NCBI GenBank assembly: GCA_013433145.1 | Contig: CM024181.1 | Location: 5,890,001 to 5,954,000 of the forward strand | Source of the DNA: Ascaris suum | Taxonomy: Eukaryota > Nematoda > Chromadorea > Rhabditida > Ascarididae | DNA: 64,000 nucleotides | Direction of reading: 5' to 3' | Part shown: positions 1-11,289 of the stretch, in pieces | Position numbering within the stretch: the stretch's first letter is position 1 | Layout of the letters: each line of letters opens with the position of its first letter | The notes under the pieces: generated by a model | Seen by the model: the letters and a program-made list of their open reading frames with translations, nothing else | Databases searched by the model: none | Told to the model about the DNA's origin: nothing | Translations under genes and position numbers: made by a program

Positions 1-200
1 AGAGTTAGTGAAAAAAAATTTCACTAGTGAAATGAAAAATTATCTGCGTGCCGTTGAGATATAGTTTTTATTTTTCTCGAATTATACTCACTCAATGCTA
101 GCGAAATATTTTCATATGTAATGATTGTTAGTGGGAAATTTTTCAATGTTTTTTTTTTTTCAACGTTTAGTGAATTTTTCTTTTTTCTTGAGTTTATTTG

Positions 201-260
201 ATGCTAGCGACGGGAAATGATTGAATGTGATACTCGTTTTTGCACTTACCGATTGTGGGG
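201..260 (+). promoter_or_regulatory. Candidate SL1 RNA promoter element (present in each unit)
   Basis: The segment at -71 to -12 relative to the SL1 start holds ATGCTAGCGACGGGAAATG followed by CACTTACCGATTGTGGGG. Nematode SL and snRNA genes use a proximal element about 50-65 bp upstream, so this is the expected place. The ten-base word ATGCTAGCGA also occurs once more at 95-104. The link to a proximal element rests on position only. Confidence 0.35.
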
Positions 261-271
261 ATGATCTCGAT

Positions 272-378
272 GGTTTAATTACCCAAGTTTGAGGTAATTC
301 CGTGTTTCAGCTCAGTGCTTCTATCGGCTCTGTGGCTTGAAAATAAATTTTGGAACGCTTTGCCGTATGGCGAAGCAC
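272..378 (+). ncRNA. SL1: SL1 spliced leader RNA, unit 1 (reference description)
   Basis: This is the donor RNA for spliced-leader trans-splicing. The leader exon is 272-293 (GGTTTAATTACCC...TTTGAG), the 22-nt nematode SL1. It is followed directly by the donor GTAATT at 294. The mini-intron carries an Sm-protein site AATTTTGG at 346-353, within a stretch that matches the C. elegans SL1 RNA around its Sm site. A 3' stem-loop follows, GCTTTGCC (357-364) with GGCGAAGC (369-376), loop GTAT, one G-U pair. A T-run follows at 379. I set the 3' end just after the hairpin, so it may be off by a few bases. In the cell the RNA is a capped snRNP, and its leader is joined to the 5' ends of pre-mRNAs. SL RNA genes are transcribed by RNA polymerase II. 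Confidence 0.97.
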
Positions 379-724
379 TTTTGAAACGTTTAAAACAAGC
401 GAGCGCAATTGATTTTGTTTTATTTTGTTTGATGATGAGTTGAAATATTCGGCTGAAATACTTGCTATTTAAGTAATCTATAGTCGAGCAAAATAAAACA
501 ATGCATTAGCGTGAAATCAATGATTGAGCGAAAATTTTCATCACTCCTCCTACGATGTGTGTTGAAGCAAATTCACTCACTTTTTTAGTATTTTTGTTGG
601 AAATTTATCGCATAAATGAATCGTAAATTTATTACGTAATTTTTTGATCTATTAGAGAGGAGAGATATGCGTGGAAGTCTTTTTTTGATGCTTTCTTCAA
701 TTGCATAACATTTTTACTCATCTA

Positions 725-750
725 TCTATCGAAGAGAATATTTCGATAGA
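725..750. repeat. Perfect 9-bp inverted repeat in the SL1-5S spacer (in all full units)
   Basis: TCTATCGAA (725-733) is mirrored by TTCGATAGA (742-750) with an 8-nt AT-rich centre. It sits about 112 bp before 5S. It could form a hairpin or bind a dimeric protein. No function is known to me. Confidence 0.6.
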
Positions 751-861
751 ATTTGAAGAGATCGAATAAGCGTGTTCTTATCGATATGCATAGAAAATAA
801 ACGCTCTCTTATGTGTGTGTGCATCTACTATTGATAATGGTGAAATATTTTCGATATTAGT

Positions 862-980
862 GCTTACGGCCATACCACGTTGAAAGCACGACATCCCGTC
901 CGATCTGTCAAGTTAAGCAACGTTGGGCCTGGTTAGTACTTGGATCGGAGACGGCTTGGGAATCCCAGGTGCTGTAAGCG
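862..980 (+). rRNA. 5S ribosomal RNA, unit 1 (reference description)
   Basis: This is the 5S RNA of the large ribosomal subunit. Its length is 119 nt, normal for nematodes. The 5' GCTTAC pairs with the 3' GTAAGC to close helix I. The internal polymerase III promoter is visible: an A box near 911-921 (AGTTAAGCAAC, RNA nt 50-60) and a C box near 941-958 (nt 80-97, GGATCGGAGACGG...). A TTTT terminator lies at 984-987. No base difference from this copy was seen by eye in the other 42 copies. The 5' end is set by helix I. The last nucleotide could be 979 or 980. Confidence 0.97.
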
Positions 981-983
981 AAA

Positions 984-987
984 TTTT
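984..987 (+). terminator. Polymerase III T-run terminator after 5S (repeated in every unit)
   Basis: A TTTT tract lies four bases past the 3' end of the 5S RNA. The same tract follows every 5S copy in the array at the same distance. A run of four T on the sense strand is the usual polymerase III stop. Confidence 0.7.
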
Positions 988-1303
988 CCTACCTACTAAT
1001 GAGTAATAATCGTTTAATTTTGCTCGAAAATTAGAGTTAGTGAAAAAAAATTTCACTAGTGAAATGAAAAATTATCTGCGTGCCGTTGAGATATAGTTTT
1101 TATTTTTCTCGAATTATACTCACTCAATGCTAGCGAAATATTTTCATATGTAATGATTGTTAGTGGGAAATTTTTCAATGTTTTCTTTTTTTCAACGTTT
1201 AGTGAATTTTTCTTTTTTCTTGAGTTTATTTGATGCTAGCGACGGGAAATGATTGAATGTGATACTCGTTTTTTCACTTACCGATTGTGGGGATGATCTC
1301 GAT

Positions 1304-1412
1304 GGTTTAATTACCCAATTGAGGTTCCGTGTTTCCGTGTTTAGCTCAGTGCTTCTATCGGCTCTGTGGCTTGAAAATAAATTTTGGAACGCTTTGCCGT
1401 ATGGCGAAGCAC
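1304..1412 (+). pseudogene. SL1: SL1 RNA copy with broken leader and donor, unit 2
   Basis: The leader exon has lost two bases (CCCAAGTTTGAG reads CCCAATTGAG), so it is 20 nt instead of 22. The donor GTAATTCC is shortened to GTTCC. The next stretch is also rewritten (TTTCCGTGTTTAGCTC). The Sm site and 3' stem-loop are intact. The RNA might be made but should not donate a normal leader. This could be a real dead copy, or an error near a contig end. Confidence 0.75.
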
Positions 1413-1895
1413 TTTTGAAACGTTTTAAAACAAGCGAGCGCAATTGATTCTCTTTGTTTTTAGATGATGAGTTGAAATATTCGGCTGAAATACTTGCTAT
1501 TTAAGTAATCTATAGTCGAGCAAAATAAAACAATGCATTAGCGTGAAATCAATGATTGAGCGAAAATTTTCATCACTCCTCCTACGATGTGTGTTGAAGC
1601 AAATTCACTCACTTTTTTAGTATATTTTTGTTGGAAATTTATCGCATAAATGAATCGTAAATTTATTACGTAATTTTTTGATCTATTAGAGAGGAGAGAT
1701 ATGCGTGGAAGTCTTTTTTTGATGCTTTCTTCAATTGCATAACATTTTTACTCATCTATCTATCGAAGAGAATATTTCGATAGAATTTGAAGAGATCGAA
1801 TAAGCGTGTTCTTATCGATATGCATAGAAAATAAACGCTCTCTTATGTGTGTGTGCATCTACTATTGATAATGGTGAAATATTTTCGATATTAGT

Positions 1896-2014
1896 GCTTA
1901 CGGCCATACCACGTTGAAAGCACGACATCCCGTCCGATCTGTCAAGTTAAGCAACGTTGGGCCTGGTTAGTACTTGGATCGGAGACGGCTTGGGAATCCC
2001 AGGTGCTGTAAGCG
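1896..2014 (+). rRNA. 5S rRNA, unit 2
   Basis: Intact, although the SL1 gene of the same unit is broken. The unit is 1034 bp. Confidence 0.96.
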
Positions 2015-2338
2015 AAATTTTCCTACCTACTAATGAGTAATAATCGTTTAATTTTGCTCGAAAATTAGAGTTAGTGAAAAAAAATTTCACTAGTGAAATG
2101 AAAAATTATCTGCGTGCCGTTGAGATATAGTTTTTATTTTTCTCGAATTATACTCACTCAATGCTAGCGAAATATTTTCATATGTAATGATTGTTAGTGG
2201 GAAATTTTTCAATGTTTTTCTTTTTTTCAACGTTTAGTGAATTTTTCTTTTTTCTTGAGTTTATTTGATGCTAGCGACGGGAAATGATTGAATGTGATAC
2301 TCGTTTTTGCACTTACCGATTGTGGGGATGATCTCGAT

Positions 2339-2445
2339 GGTTTAATTACCCAAGTTTGAGGTAATTCCGTGTTTCAGCTCAGTGCTTCTATCGGCTCTGT
2401 GGCTTGAAAATAAATTTTGGAACGCTTTGCCGTATGGCGAAGCAC
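2339..2445 (+). ncRNA. SL1: SL1 RNA, unit 3
   Basis: Reference sequence. Unit 1031 bp. Confidence 0.96.
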
Positions 2446-2926
2446 TTTTGAAACGTTTAAAACAAGCGAGCGCAATTGATTCTCTTTGTTTTAGATGATG
2501 AGTTGAAATATTCGGCTGAAATACTTGCTATTTAAGTAATCTATAGTCGAGCAAAATAAAACAATGCATTAGCGTGAAATCAATGATTGAGCGAAAATTT
2601 TCATCACTCCTCCTACGATGTGTGTTGAAGCAAATTCACTCACTTTTTTAGTATATTTTTGTTGGAAATTTATCGCATAAATGAATCGTAAATTTATTAC
2701 GTAATTTTTTGATCTATTAGAGAGGAGAGATATGCGTGGAAGTCTTTTTTTGATGCTTTCTTCAATTGCATAACATTTTTACTCATCTATCTATCGAAGA
2801 GAATATTTCGATAGAATTTGAAGAGATCGAATAAGCGTGTTCTTATCGATATGCATAGAAAATAAACGCTCTCTTATGTGTGTGTGCATCTACTATTGAT
2901 AATGGTGAAATATTTTCGATATTAGT

Positions 2927-3045
2927 GCTTACGGCCATACCACGTTGAAAGCACGACATCCCGTCCGATCTGTCAAGTTAAGCAACGTTGGGCCTGGTTA
3001 GTACTTGGATCGGAGACGGCTTGGGAATCCCAGGTGCTGTAAGCG
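2927..3045 (+). rRNA. 5S rRNA, unit 3
   Basis: Reference sequence. The spacer before it has the longer TG run shared by units 1-4. Confidence 0.96.
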
Positions 3046-3369
3046 AAATTTTCCTACCTACTAATGAGTAATAATCGTTTAATTTTGCTCGAAAATTAGA
3101 GTTAGTGAAAAAAAATTTCACTAGTGAAATGAAAAATTATCTGCGTGCCGTTGAGATATAGTTTTTATTTTTCTCGAATTATACTCACTCAATGCTAGCG
3201 AAATATTTTCATATGTAATGATTGTTAGTGGGAAATTTTTCAATGTTTTTTTTTTTTTCAACGTTTAGTGAATTTTTCTTTTTTCTTGAGTTTATTTGAT
3301 GCTAGCGACGGGAAATGATTGAATGTGATACTCGTTTTTCCACTTACCGATTGTGGGGATGATCTCGAT

Positions 3370-3476
3370 GGTTTAATTACCCAAGTTTGAGGTAATTCCG
3401 TGTTTCAGCTCAGTGCTTCTATCGGCTCTGTGGCTTGAAAATAAATTTTGGAACGCTTTGCCGTATGGCGAAGCAC
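3370..3476 (+). ncRNA. SL1: SL1 RNA, unit 4
   Basis: RNA unchanged. Upstream at -30 the unit has C where most have G, and its poly-T lacks the interrupting C. Confidence 0.96.
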
Positions 3477-3958
3477 TTTTGAAACGTTTTAAAACAAGCG
3501 AGCGCAATTGATTCTCTTTGTTTTAGATGATGAGTTGAAATATTCGGCTGAAATACTTGCTATTTAAGTAATCTATAGTCGAGCAAAATAAAACAATGCA
3601 TTAGCGTGAAATCAATGATTGAGCGAAAATTTTCATCACTCCTCCTACGATGTGTGTTGAAGCAAATTCACTCACTTTTTTAGTATATTTTTGTTGGAAA
3701 TTTATCGCATAAATGAATCGTAAATTTATTACGTAATTTTTTGATCTATTAGAGAGGAGAGATATGCGTGGAAGTCTTTTTTTGATGCTTTCTTCAATTG
3801 CATAACATTTTTACTCATCTATCTATCGAAGAGAATATTTCGATAGAATTTGAAGAGATCGAATAAGCGTGTTCTTATCGATATGCATAGAAAATAAACG
3901 CTCTCTTATGTGTGTGTGCATCTACTATTGATAATGGTGAAATATTTTCGATATTAGT

Positions 3959-4077
3959 GCTTACGGCCATACCACGTTGAAAGCACGACATCCCGTCCGA
4001 TCTGTCAAGTTAAGCAACGTTGGGCCTGGTTAGTACTTGGATCGGAGACGGCTTGGGAATCCCAGGTGCTGTAAGCG
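3959..4077 (+). rRNA. 5S rRNA, unit 4
   Basis: Reference sequence. Unit 1032 bp. Confidence 0.96.
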
Positions 4078-4401
4078 AAATTTTCCTACCTACTAATGAG
4101 TAATAATCGTTTAATTTTGCTCGAAAATTAGAGTTAGTGAAAAAAAATTTCACTAGTGAAATGAAAAATTATCTGCGTGCCGTTGAGATATAGTTTTTAT
4201 TTTTCTCGAATTATACTCACTCAATGCTAGCGAAATATTTTCATATGTAATGATTGTTAGTGGGAAATTTTTCAATGTTTTTCTTTTTTTCAACGTTTAG
4301 TGAATTTTTCTTTTTTCTTGAGTTTATTTGATGCTAGCGACGGGAAATGATTGAATGTGATACTCGTTTTTGCACTTACCGATTGTGGGGATGATCTCGA
4401 T

Positions 4402-4508
4402 GGTTTAATTACCCAAGTTTGAGGTAATTCCGTGTTTCAGCTCAGTGCTTCTATCGGCTCTGTGGCTTGAAAATAAATTTTGGAACGCTTTGCCGTATGG
4501 CGAAGCAC
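4402..4508 (+). ncRNA. SL1: SL1 RNA, unit 5
   Basis: Reference sequence. Unit 1030 bp. Confidence 0.96.
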
Positions 4509-4988
4509 TTTTGAAACGTTTAAAACAAGCGAGCGCAATTGATTCTCTTTGTTTTTAGATGATGAGTTGAAATATTCGGCTGAAATACTTGCTATTTAAG
4601 TAATCTATAGTCGAGCAAAATAAAACAATGCATTAGCGTGAAATCAATGATTGAGCGAAAATTTTCATCACTCCTCCTACGATGTGTGTTGAAGCAAATT
4701 CACTCACTTTTTTAGTATATTTTTGTTGGAAATTTATCGCATAAATGAATCGTAAATTTATTACGTAATTTTTTGATCTATTAGAGAGGAGAGATATGCG
4801 TGGAAGTCTTTTTTTGATGCTTTCTTCAATTGCATAACATTTTTACTCATCTATCTATCGAAGAGAATATTTCGATAGAATTTGAAGAGATCGAATAAGC
4901 GTGTTCTTATCGATATGCATAGAAAATAAACGCTCTCTTATGTGTGTGCATCTACTATTGATAATGGTGAAATATTTTCGATATTAGT

Positions 4989-5107
4989 GCTTACGGCCAT
5001 ACCACGTTGAAAGCACGACATCCCGTCCGATCTGTCAAGTTAAGCAACGTTGGGCCTGGTTAGTACTTGGATCGGAGACGGCTTGGGAATCCCAGGTGCT
5101 GTAAGCG
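4989..5107 (+). rRNA. 5S rRNA, unit 5
   Basis: Reference sequence. First unit with the shorter TG run. Confidence 0.96.
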
Positions 5108-5431
5108 AAATTTTCCTACCTACTAATGAGTAATAATCGTTTAATTTTGCTCGAAAATTAGAGTTAGTGAAAAAAAATTTCACTAGTGAAATGAAAAATT
5201 ATCTGCGTGCCGTTGAGATATAGTTTTTATTTTTCTCGAATTATACTCACTCAATGCTAGCGAAATATTTTCATATGTAATGATTGTTAGTGGGAAATTT
5301 TTCAATGTTTTTCTTTTTTTCAACGTTTAGTGAATTTTTCTTTTTTCTTGAGTTTATTTGATGCTAGCGACGGGAAATGATTGAATGTGATACTCGTTTT
5401 TGCACTTACCGATTGTGGGGATGATCTCGAT

Positions 5432-5538
5432 GGTTTAATTACCCAAGTTTGAGGTAATTCCGTGTTTCAGCTCAGTGCTTCTATCGGCTCTGTGGCTTGA
5501 AAATAAATTTTGGAACGCTTTGCCGTAAGGCGAAGCAC
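5432..5538 (+). ncRNA. SL1: SL1 RNA variant, unit 6
   Basis: One base differs in the 3' hairpin loop: GTAT becomes GTAA, a GNRA-type tetraloop. Leader, donor and Sm site are intact. Confidence 0.93.
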
Positions 5539-6022
5539 TTTTGAAACGTTTAAAACAAGCGAGCGCAATTGATTCTCTTTGTTTTAGATGATGAGTTGAA
5601 ATATTCGGCTGAAATACTTGCTATTTAAGTAATCTATAGTCGAGCAAAATAAAACAATGCATTAGCGTGAAATCAATGATTGAGCGAAAATTTTCATCAC
5701 TCCCTCCTCCTACGATGTGTGTTGAAGCAAATTCACTCACTTTTTTAGTATATTTTTTGTTGGAAATTTATCGCATAAATGAATCGTAAATTTATTACGT
5801 AATTTTTTGATCTATTAGAGAGGAGAGATATGCGTGGAAGTCTTTTTTTGATGCTTTCTTCAATTGCATAACATTTTTACTCATCTATCTATCGAAGAGA
5901 ATATTTCGATAGAATTTGAAGAGATCGAATAAGCGTGTTCTTATCGATATGCATAGAAAATAAACGCTCTCTTATGTGTGTGCATCTACTATTGATAATG
6001 GTGAAATATTTTCGATATTAGT

Positions 6023-6141
6023 GCTTACGGCCATACCACGTTGAAAGCACGACATCCCGTCCGATCTGTCAAGTTAAGCAACGTTGGGCCTGGTTAGTAC
6101 TTGGATCGGAGACGGCTTGGGAATCCCAGGTGCTGTAAGCG
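6023..6141 (+). rRNA. 5S rRNA, unit 6
   Basis: Reference sequence. The preceding spacer has a short CTCC-type insertion near 5701. Confidence 0.96.
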
Positions 6142-6465
6142 AAATTTTCCTACCTACTAATGAGTAATAATCGTTTAATTTTGCTCGAAAATTAGAGTTA
6201 GTGAAAAAAAATTTCACTAGTGAAATGAAAAATTATCTGCGTGCCGTTGAGATATATTTTATTTTTTTCTCGAATTATACTCACTCAATGCTAGCGAAAT
6301 ATTTTCATATGTAATGATTGTTAGTGGGAAATTTTTCAATGTTTTTCTTTTTTTCAACGTTTAGTGAATTTTTCTTTTTTCTTGAGTTTATTTGATGCTA
6401 GCGACGGGAAATGATTGAATGTGATACTCGTTTTTGCACTTACCGATTGTGGGGATGATCTCGAT

Positions 6466-6572
6466 GGTTTAATTACCCAAGTTTGAGGTAATTCCGTGTT
6501 TCAGCTCAGTGCTTCTATCGGCTCTGTGGCTTGAAAATAAATTTTGGAACGCTTTGCCGTATGGCGAAGCAC
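6466..6572 (+). ncRNA. SL1: SL1 RNA, unit 7
   Basis: Reference RNA. The unit is the shortest, 1027 bp, and its 5' spacer has an altered T-rich tract near 6252. Confidence 0.96.
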
Positions 6573-7049
6573 TTTTGAAACGTTTAAAACAAGCGAGCGC
6601 AATTGATTCTCTTTGTTTTAGATGATGAGTTGAAATATTCGGCTGAAATACTTGCTATTTAAGTAATCTATAGTCGAGCAAAATAAAACAATGCATTAGC
6701 GTGAAATCAATGATTGAGCGAAAATTTTCATCACTCCTCCTACGATGTGTGTTGAAGCAAATTCACTCACTTTTTTAGTATATTTTTGTTGGAAATTTAT
6801 CGCATAAATGAATCGTAAATTTATTACGTAATTTTTTGATCTATTAGAGAGGAGAGATATGCGTGGAAGTCTTTTTTTGATGCTTTCTTCAATTGCATAA
6901 CATTTTTACTCATCTATCTATCGAAGAGAATATTTCGATAGAATTTGAAGAGATCGAATAAGCGTGTTCTTATCGATATGCATAGAAAATAAACGCTCTC
7001 TTGTGTGTGCATCTACTATTGATAATGGTGAAATATTTTCGATATTAGT

Positions 7050-7168
7050 GCTTACGGCCATACCACGTTGAAAGCACGACATCCCGTCCGATCTGTCAAG
7101 TTAAGCAACGTTGGGCCTGGTTAGTACTTGGATCGGAGACGGCTTGGGAATCCCAGGTGCTGTAAGCG
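7050..7168 (+). rRNA. 5S rRNA, unit 7
   Basis: Reference sequence. The TG run before it has lost its leading AT. Confidence 0.96.
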
Positions 7169-7493
7169 AAATTTTCCTACCTACTAATGAGTAATAATCG
7201 TTTAATTTTGCTCGAAAATTAGAGTTAGTGAAAAAAAATTTCACTAGTGAAATGAAAAATTATCTGCGTGCCGTTGAGATATAGTTTTTTATTTTTCTCG
7301 AATTATACTCACTCAATGCTAGCGAAATATTTTCATATGTAATGATTGTTAGTGGGAAATTTTTCAATGTTTTTCTTTTTTTCAACGTTTAGTGAATTTT
7401 TCTTTTTTCTTGAGTTTATTTGATGCTAGCGACGGGAAATGATTGAATGTGATACTCGTTTTTGCACTTACCGATTGTGGGGATGATCTCGAT

Positions 7494-7600
7494 GGTTTAA
7501 TTACCCAAGTTTGAGGTAATTCCGTGTTTCAGCTCAGTGCTTCTATCGGCTCTGTGGCTTGAAAATAAATTTTGGAACGCTTTGCCGTATGGCGAAGCAC
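7494..7600 (+). ncRNA. SL1: SL1 RNA, unit 8
   Basis: Reference sequence. Unit 1031 bp. Confidence 0.96.
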
Positions 7601-8080
7601 TTTTGAAACGTTTAAAACAAGCGAGCGCAATTGATTCTCTTTGTTTTAGATGATGAGTTGAAATATTCGGCTGAAATACTTGCTATTTAAGTAATCTATA
7701 GTCGAGCAAAATAAAACAATGCATTAGCGTGAAATCAATGATTGAGCGAAAATTTTCATCACTCCTCCTACGATGTGTGTTGAAGCAAATTCACTCACTT
7801 TTTTAGTATATTTTTGTTGGAAATTTATCGCATAAATGAATCGTAAATTTATTACGTAATTTTTTGATCTATTAGAGAGGAGAGATATGCGTGGAAGTCT
7901 TTTTTTGATGCTTTCTTCAATTGCATAACATTTTTACTCATCTATCTATCGAAGAGAATATTTCGATAGAATTTGAAGAGATCGAATAAGCGTGTTCTTA
8001 TCGATATGCAATAGAAAATAAACGCTCTCTTATGTGTGTGCATCTACTATTGATAATGGTGAAATATTTTCGATATTAGT

Positions 8081-8199
8081 GCTTACGGCCATACCACGTT
8101 GAAAGCACGACATCCCGTCCGATCTGTCAAGTTAAGCAACGTTGGGCCTGGTTAGTACTTGGATCGGAGACGGCTTGGGAATCCCAGGTGCTGTAAGCG
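8081..8199 (+). rRNA. 5S rRNA, unit 8
   Basis: Reference sequence. One extra A lies in the spacer near 8011. Confidence 0.96.
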
Positions 8200-8524
8200 A
8201 AATTTTCCTACCTACTAATGAGTAATAATCGTTTAATTTTGCTCGAAAATTAGAGTTAGTGAAAAAAAAATTTCACTAGTGAAATGAAAAATTATCTATC
8301 TGCGTGCCGTTGAGATATAGTTTTTATTTTTCTCGAATTATACTCACTCAATGCTAGCGAAATATTTTCATATGTAATGATTGTTAGTGGAAAATTTTTA
8401 ATGTTTTTTTTTTTTCAACGTTTAGTGAATTTTTCTTTTTTCTTGAGTTTATTTGATGCTAGCGACGGGAAATGATTGAATGTGATACTCGTTTGCACTT
8501 ACCGATTGTGGGGATGATCTCGAT

Positions 8525-8632
8525 GGTTTAATTACCCAAGTTTGAGGTAATTCCGTGTTTCAGCTCAGTGCTCTCTATCGGCTCTGTGGCTTGAAAATAA
8601 ATTTTGGAACGCTTTGCCGTATGGCGAAGCAC
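8525..8632 (+). ncRNA. SL1: SL1 RNA variant, unit 9
   Basis: A one-base insertion lies in the intron part of the RNA (GTGCTTCTATC reads GTGCTCTCTATC), making 108 nt. Leader, donor, Sm site and 3' hairpin are intact. The unit also has several spacer changes, including a duplicated ATCT near 8295. Confidence 0.9.
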
Positions 8633-9110
8633 TTTTGAAACGTTTAAAACAAGCGAGCGCAATTGATTCTCTTTGTTTTAGATGATGAGTTGAAATATTC
8701 GGCTGAAATACTTGCTATTTAAGTAATCTATAGTCGAGCAAAATAAAACAATGCATTAGCGTGAAATCAATGATTGAGCGAAAATTTTCATCACTCCTCC
8801 TACGATGTGTGTTGAAGCAAATTCACTCACTTTTTAGTATATTTTTTTTGGAAATTTATCGCATAAATGAATCGTAAATTTATTACGTAATTTTTTGATC
8901 TATTAGAGAGGAGAGATATGCGTGGAAGTCTTTTTTTGATGCTTTCTTCAATTGCATAACATTTTTACTCATCTATCTATCGAAGAGAATATTTCGATAG
9001 AATTTGAAGAGATCGAATAAGCGTGTTCTTATCGATATGCATAGAAAATAAACGCTCTCTTATGTGTGTGCATCTACTATTGATAATGGTGAAATATTTT
9101 CGATATTAGT

Positions 9111-9229
9111 GCTTACGGCCATACCACGTTGAAAGCACGACATCCCGTCCGATCTGTCAAGTTAAGCAACGTTGGGCCTGGTTAGTACTTGGATCGGAGA
9201 CGGCTTGGGAATCCCAGGTGCTGTAAGCG
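9111..9229 (+). rRNA. 5S rRNA, unit 9
   Basis: Reference sequence within the most variable spacer context of the array. Confidence 0.96.
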
Positions 9230-9555
9230 AAATTTTCCTACCTACTAATGAGTAATAATCGTTTAATTTTGCTCGAAAATTAGAGTTAGTGAAAAAAAAA
9301 TTTCACTAGTGAAATGAAAAATATCTGCGTGCCGTTGAGATATAGTTTTTATTTTTCTCGAATTATACTCACTCAATGCTAGCGAAATATTTTCATATGT
9401 AATGATTGTTAGTGGGAAATTTTTCAATGTTTTTCTTTTTTTTCAACGTTTAGTGAATTTTTTTTTTTTCTTGAGTTTATTTGATGCTAGCGACGGGAAA
9501 TGATTGAATGTGATACTCGTTTTTTGCACTTACCGATTGTGGGGATGATCTCGAT

Positions 9556-9662
9556 GGTTTAATTACCCAAGTTTGAGGTAATTCCGTGTTTCAGCTCAGT
9601 GCTTCTATCGGCTCTGTGGCTTGAAAATAAATTTTGGAACGCTTTGCCGTATGGCGAAGCAC
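9556..9662 (+). ncRNA. SL1: SL1 RNA, unit 10
   Basis: Reference RNA. The poly-T upstream has lost its C. Confidence 0.96.
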
Positions 9663-10141
9663 TTTTGAAACGTTTAAAACAAGCGAGCGCAATTGATTCT
9701 CTTTGTTTTAGATGATGAGTTGAAATATTCGGCTGAAATACTTGCTATTTAAGTAATCTATAGTCGAGCAAAATAAAACAATGCATTAGCGTGAAATCAA
9801 TGATTGAGCGAAAATTTTCATCACTCCTCCTACGATGTGTGTTGAAGCAAATTCACTCACTTTTTTAGTATATTTTTGTTGGAAATTTATCGCATAAATG
9901 AATCGTAAATTTATTACGTAATTTTTTGATCTATTAGAGAGGAGAGATATGCGTGGAAGTCTTTTTTTGATGCTTTCTTCAATTGCATAACATTTTTACT
10001 CATCTATCTATCGAAGAGAATATTTCGATAGAATTTGAAGAGATCGAATAAGCGTGTTCTTATCGATATGCATAGAAAATAAACGCTCTCTTATGTGTGT
10101 GCATCTACTATTGATAATGGTGAAATATTTTCGATATTAGT

Positions 10142-10260
10142 GCTTACGGCCATACCACGTTGAAAGCACGACATCCCGTCCGATCTGTCAAGTTAAGCAA
10201 CGTTGGGCCTGGTTAGTACTTGGATCGGAGACGGCTTGGGAATCCCAGGTGCTGTAAGCG
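10142..10260 (+). rRNA. 5S rRNA, unit 10
   Basis: Reference sequence. Last of the variable 5' units. Confidence 0.96.
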
Positions 10261-10584
10261 AAATTTTCCTACCTACTAATGAGTAATAATCGTTTAATTT
10301 TGCTCGAAAATTAGAGTTAGTGAAAAAAAATTTCACTAGTGAAATGAAAAATTATCTGCGTGCCGTTGAGATATAGTTTTTATTTTTCTCGAATTATACT
10401 CACTCAATGCTAGCGAAATATTTTCATATGTAATGATTGTTAGTGGGAAATTTTTCAATGTTTTTCTTTTTTTCAACGTTTAGTGAATTTTTCTTTTTTC
10501 TTGAGTTTATTTGATGCTAGCGACGGGAAATGATTGAATGTGATACTCGTTTTTGCACTTACCGATTGTGGGGATGATCTCGAT

Positions 10585-10691
10585 GGTTTAATTACCCAAG
10601 TTTGAGGTAATTCCGTGTTTCAGCTCAGTGCTTCTATCGGCTCTGTGGCTTGAAAATAAATTTTGGAACGCTTTGCCGTATGGCGAAGCAC
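10585..10691 (+). ncRNA. SL1: SL1 RNA, unit 11
   Basis: Reference sequence. Unit 1029 bp. Confidence 0.96.
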
Positions 10692-11170
10692 TTTTGAAAC
10701 GTTTAAAACAAGCGAGCGCAATTGATTCTCTTTGTTTTAGATGATGAGTTGAAATATTCGGCTGAAATACTTGCTATTTAAGTAATCTATAGTCGAGCAA
10801 AATAAAACAATGCATTAGCGTGAAATCAATGATTGAGCGAAAATTTTCATCACTCCTCCTACGATGTGTGTTGAAGCAAATTCACTCACTTTTTTAGTAT
10901 ATTTTTGTTGGAAATTTATCGCATAAATGAATCGTAAATTTATTACGTAATTTTTTGATCTATTAGAGAGGAGAGATATGCGTGGAAGTCTTTTTTTGAT
11001 GCTTTCTTCAATTGCATAACATTTTTACTCATCTATCTATCGAAGAGAATATTTCGATAGAATTTGAAGAGATCGAATAAGCGTGTTCTTATCGATATGC
11101 ATAGAAAATAAACGCTCTCTTATGTGTGTGCATCTACTATTGATAATGGTGAAATATTTTCGATATTAGT

Positions 11171-11289
11171 GCTTACGGCCATACCACGTTGAAAGCACGA
11201 CATCCCGTCCGATCTGTCAAGTTAAGCAACGTTGGGCCTGGTTAGTACTTGGATCGGAGACGGCTTGGGAATCCCAGGTGCTGTAAGCG
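11171..11289 (+). rRNA. 5S rRNA, unit 11
   Basis: Reference sequence. Confidence 0.96.

Noticed and set aside
1192..1447. Overlapping open frames on both strands in repeat unit 2
   Set aside because: They cover the mutated SL1 gene and exist only because two-base deletions shift the frame there. Other units lack them.
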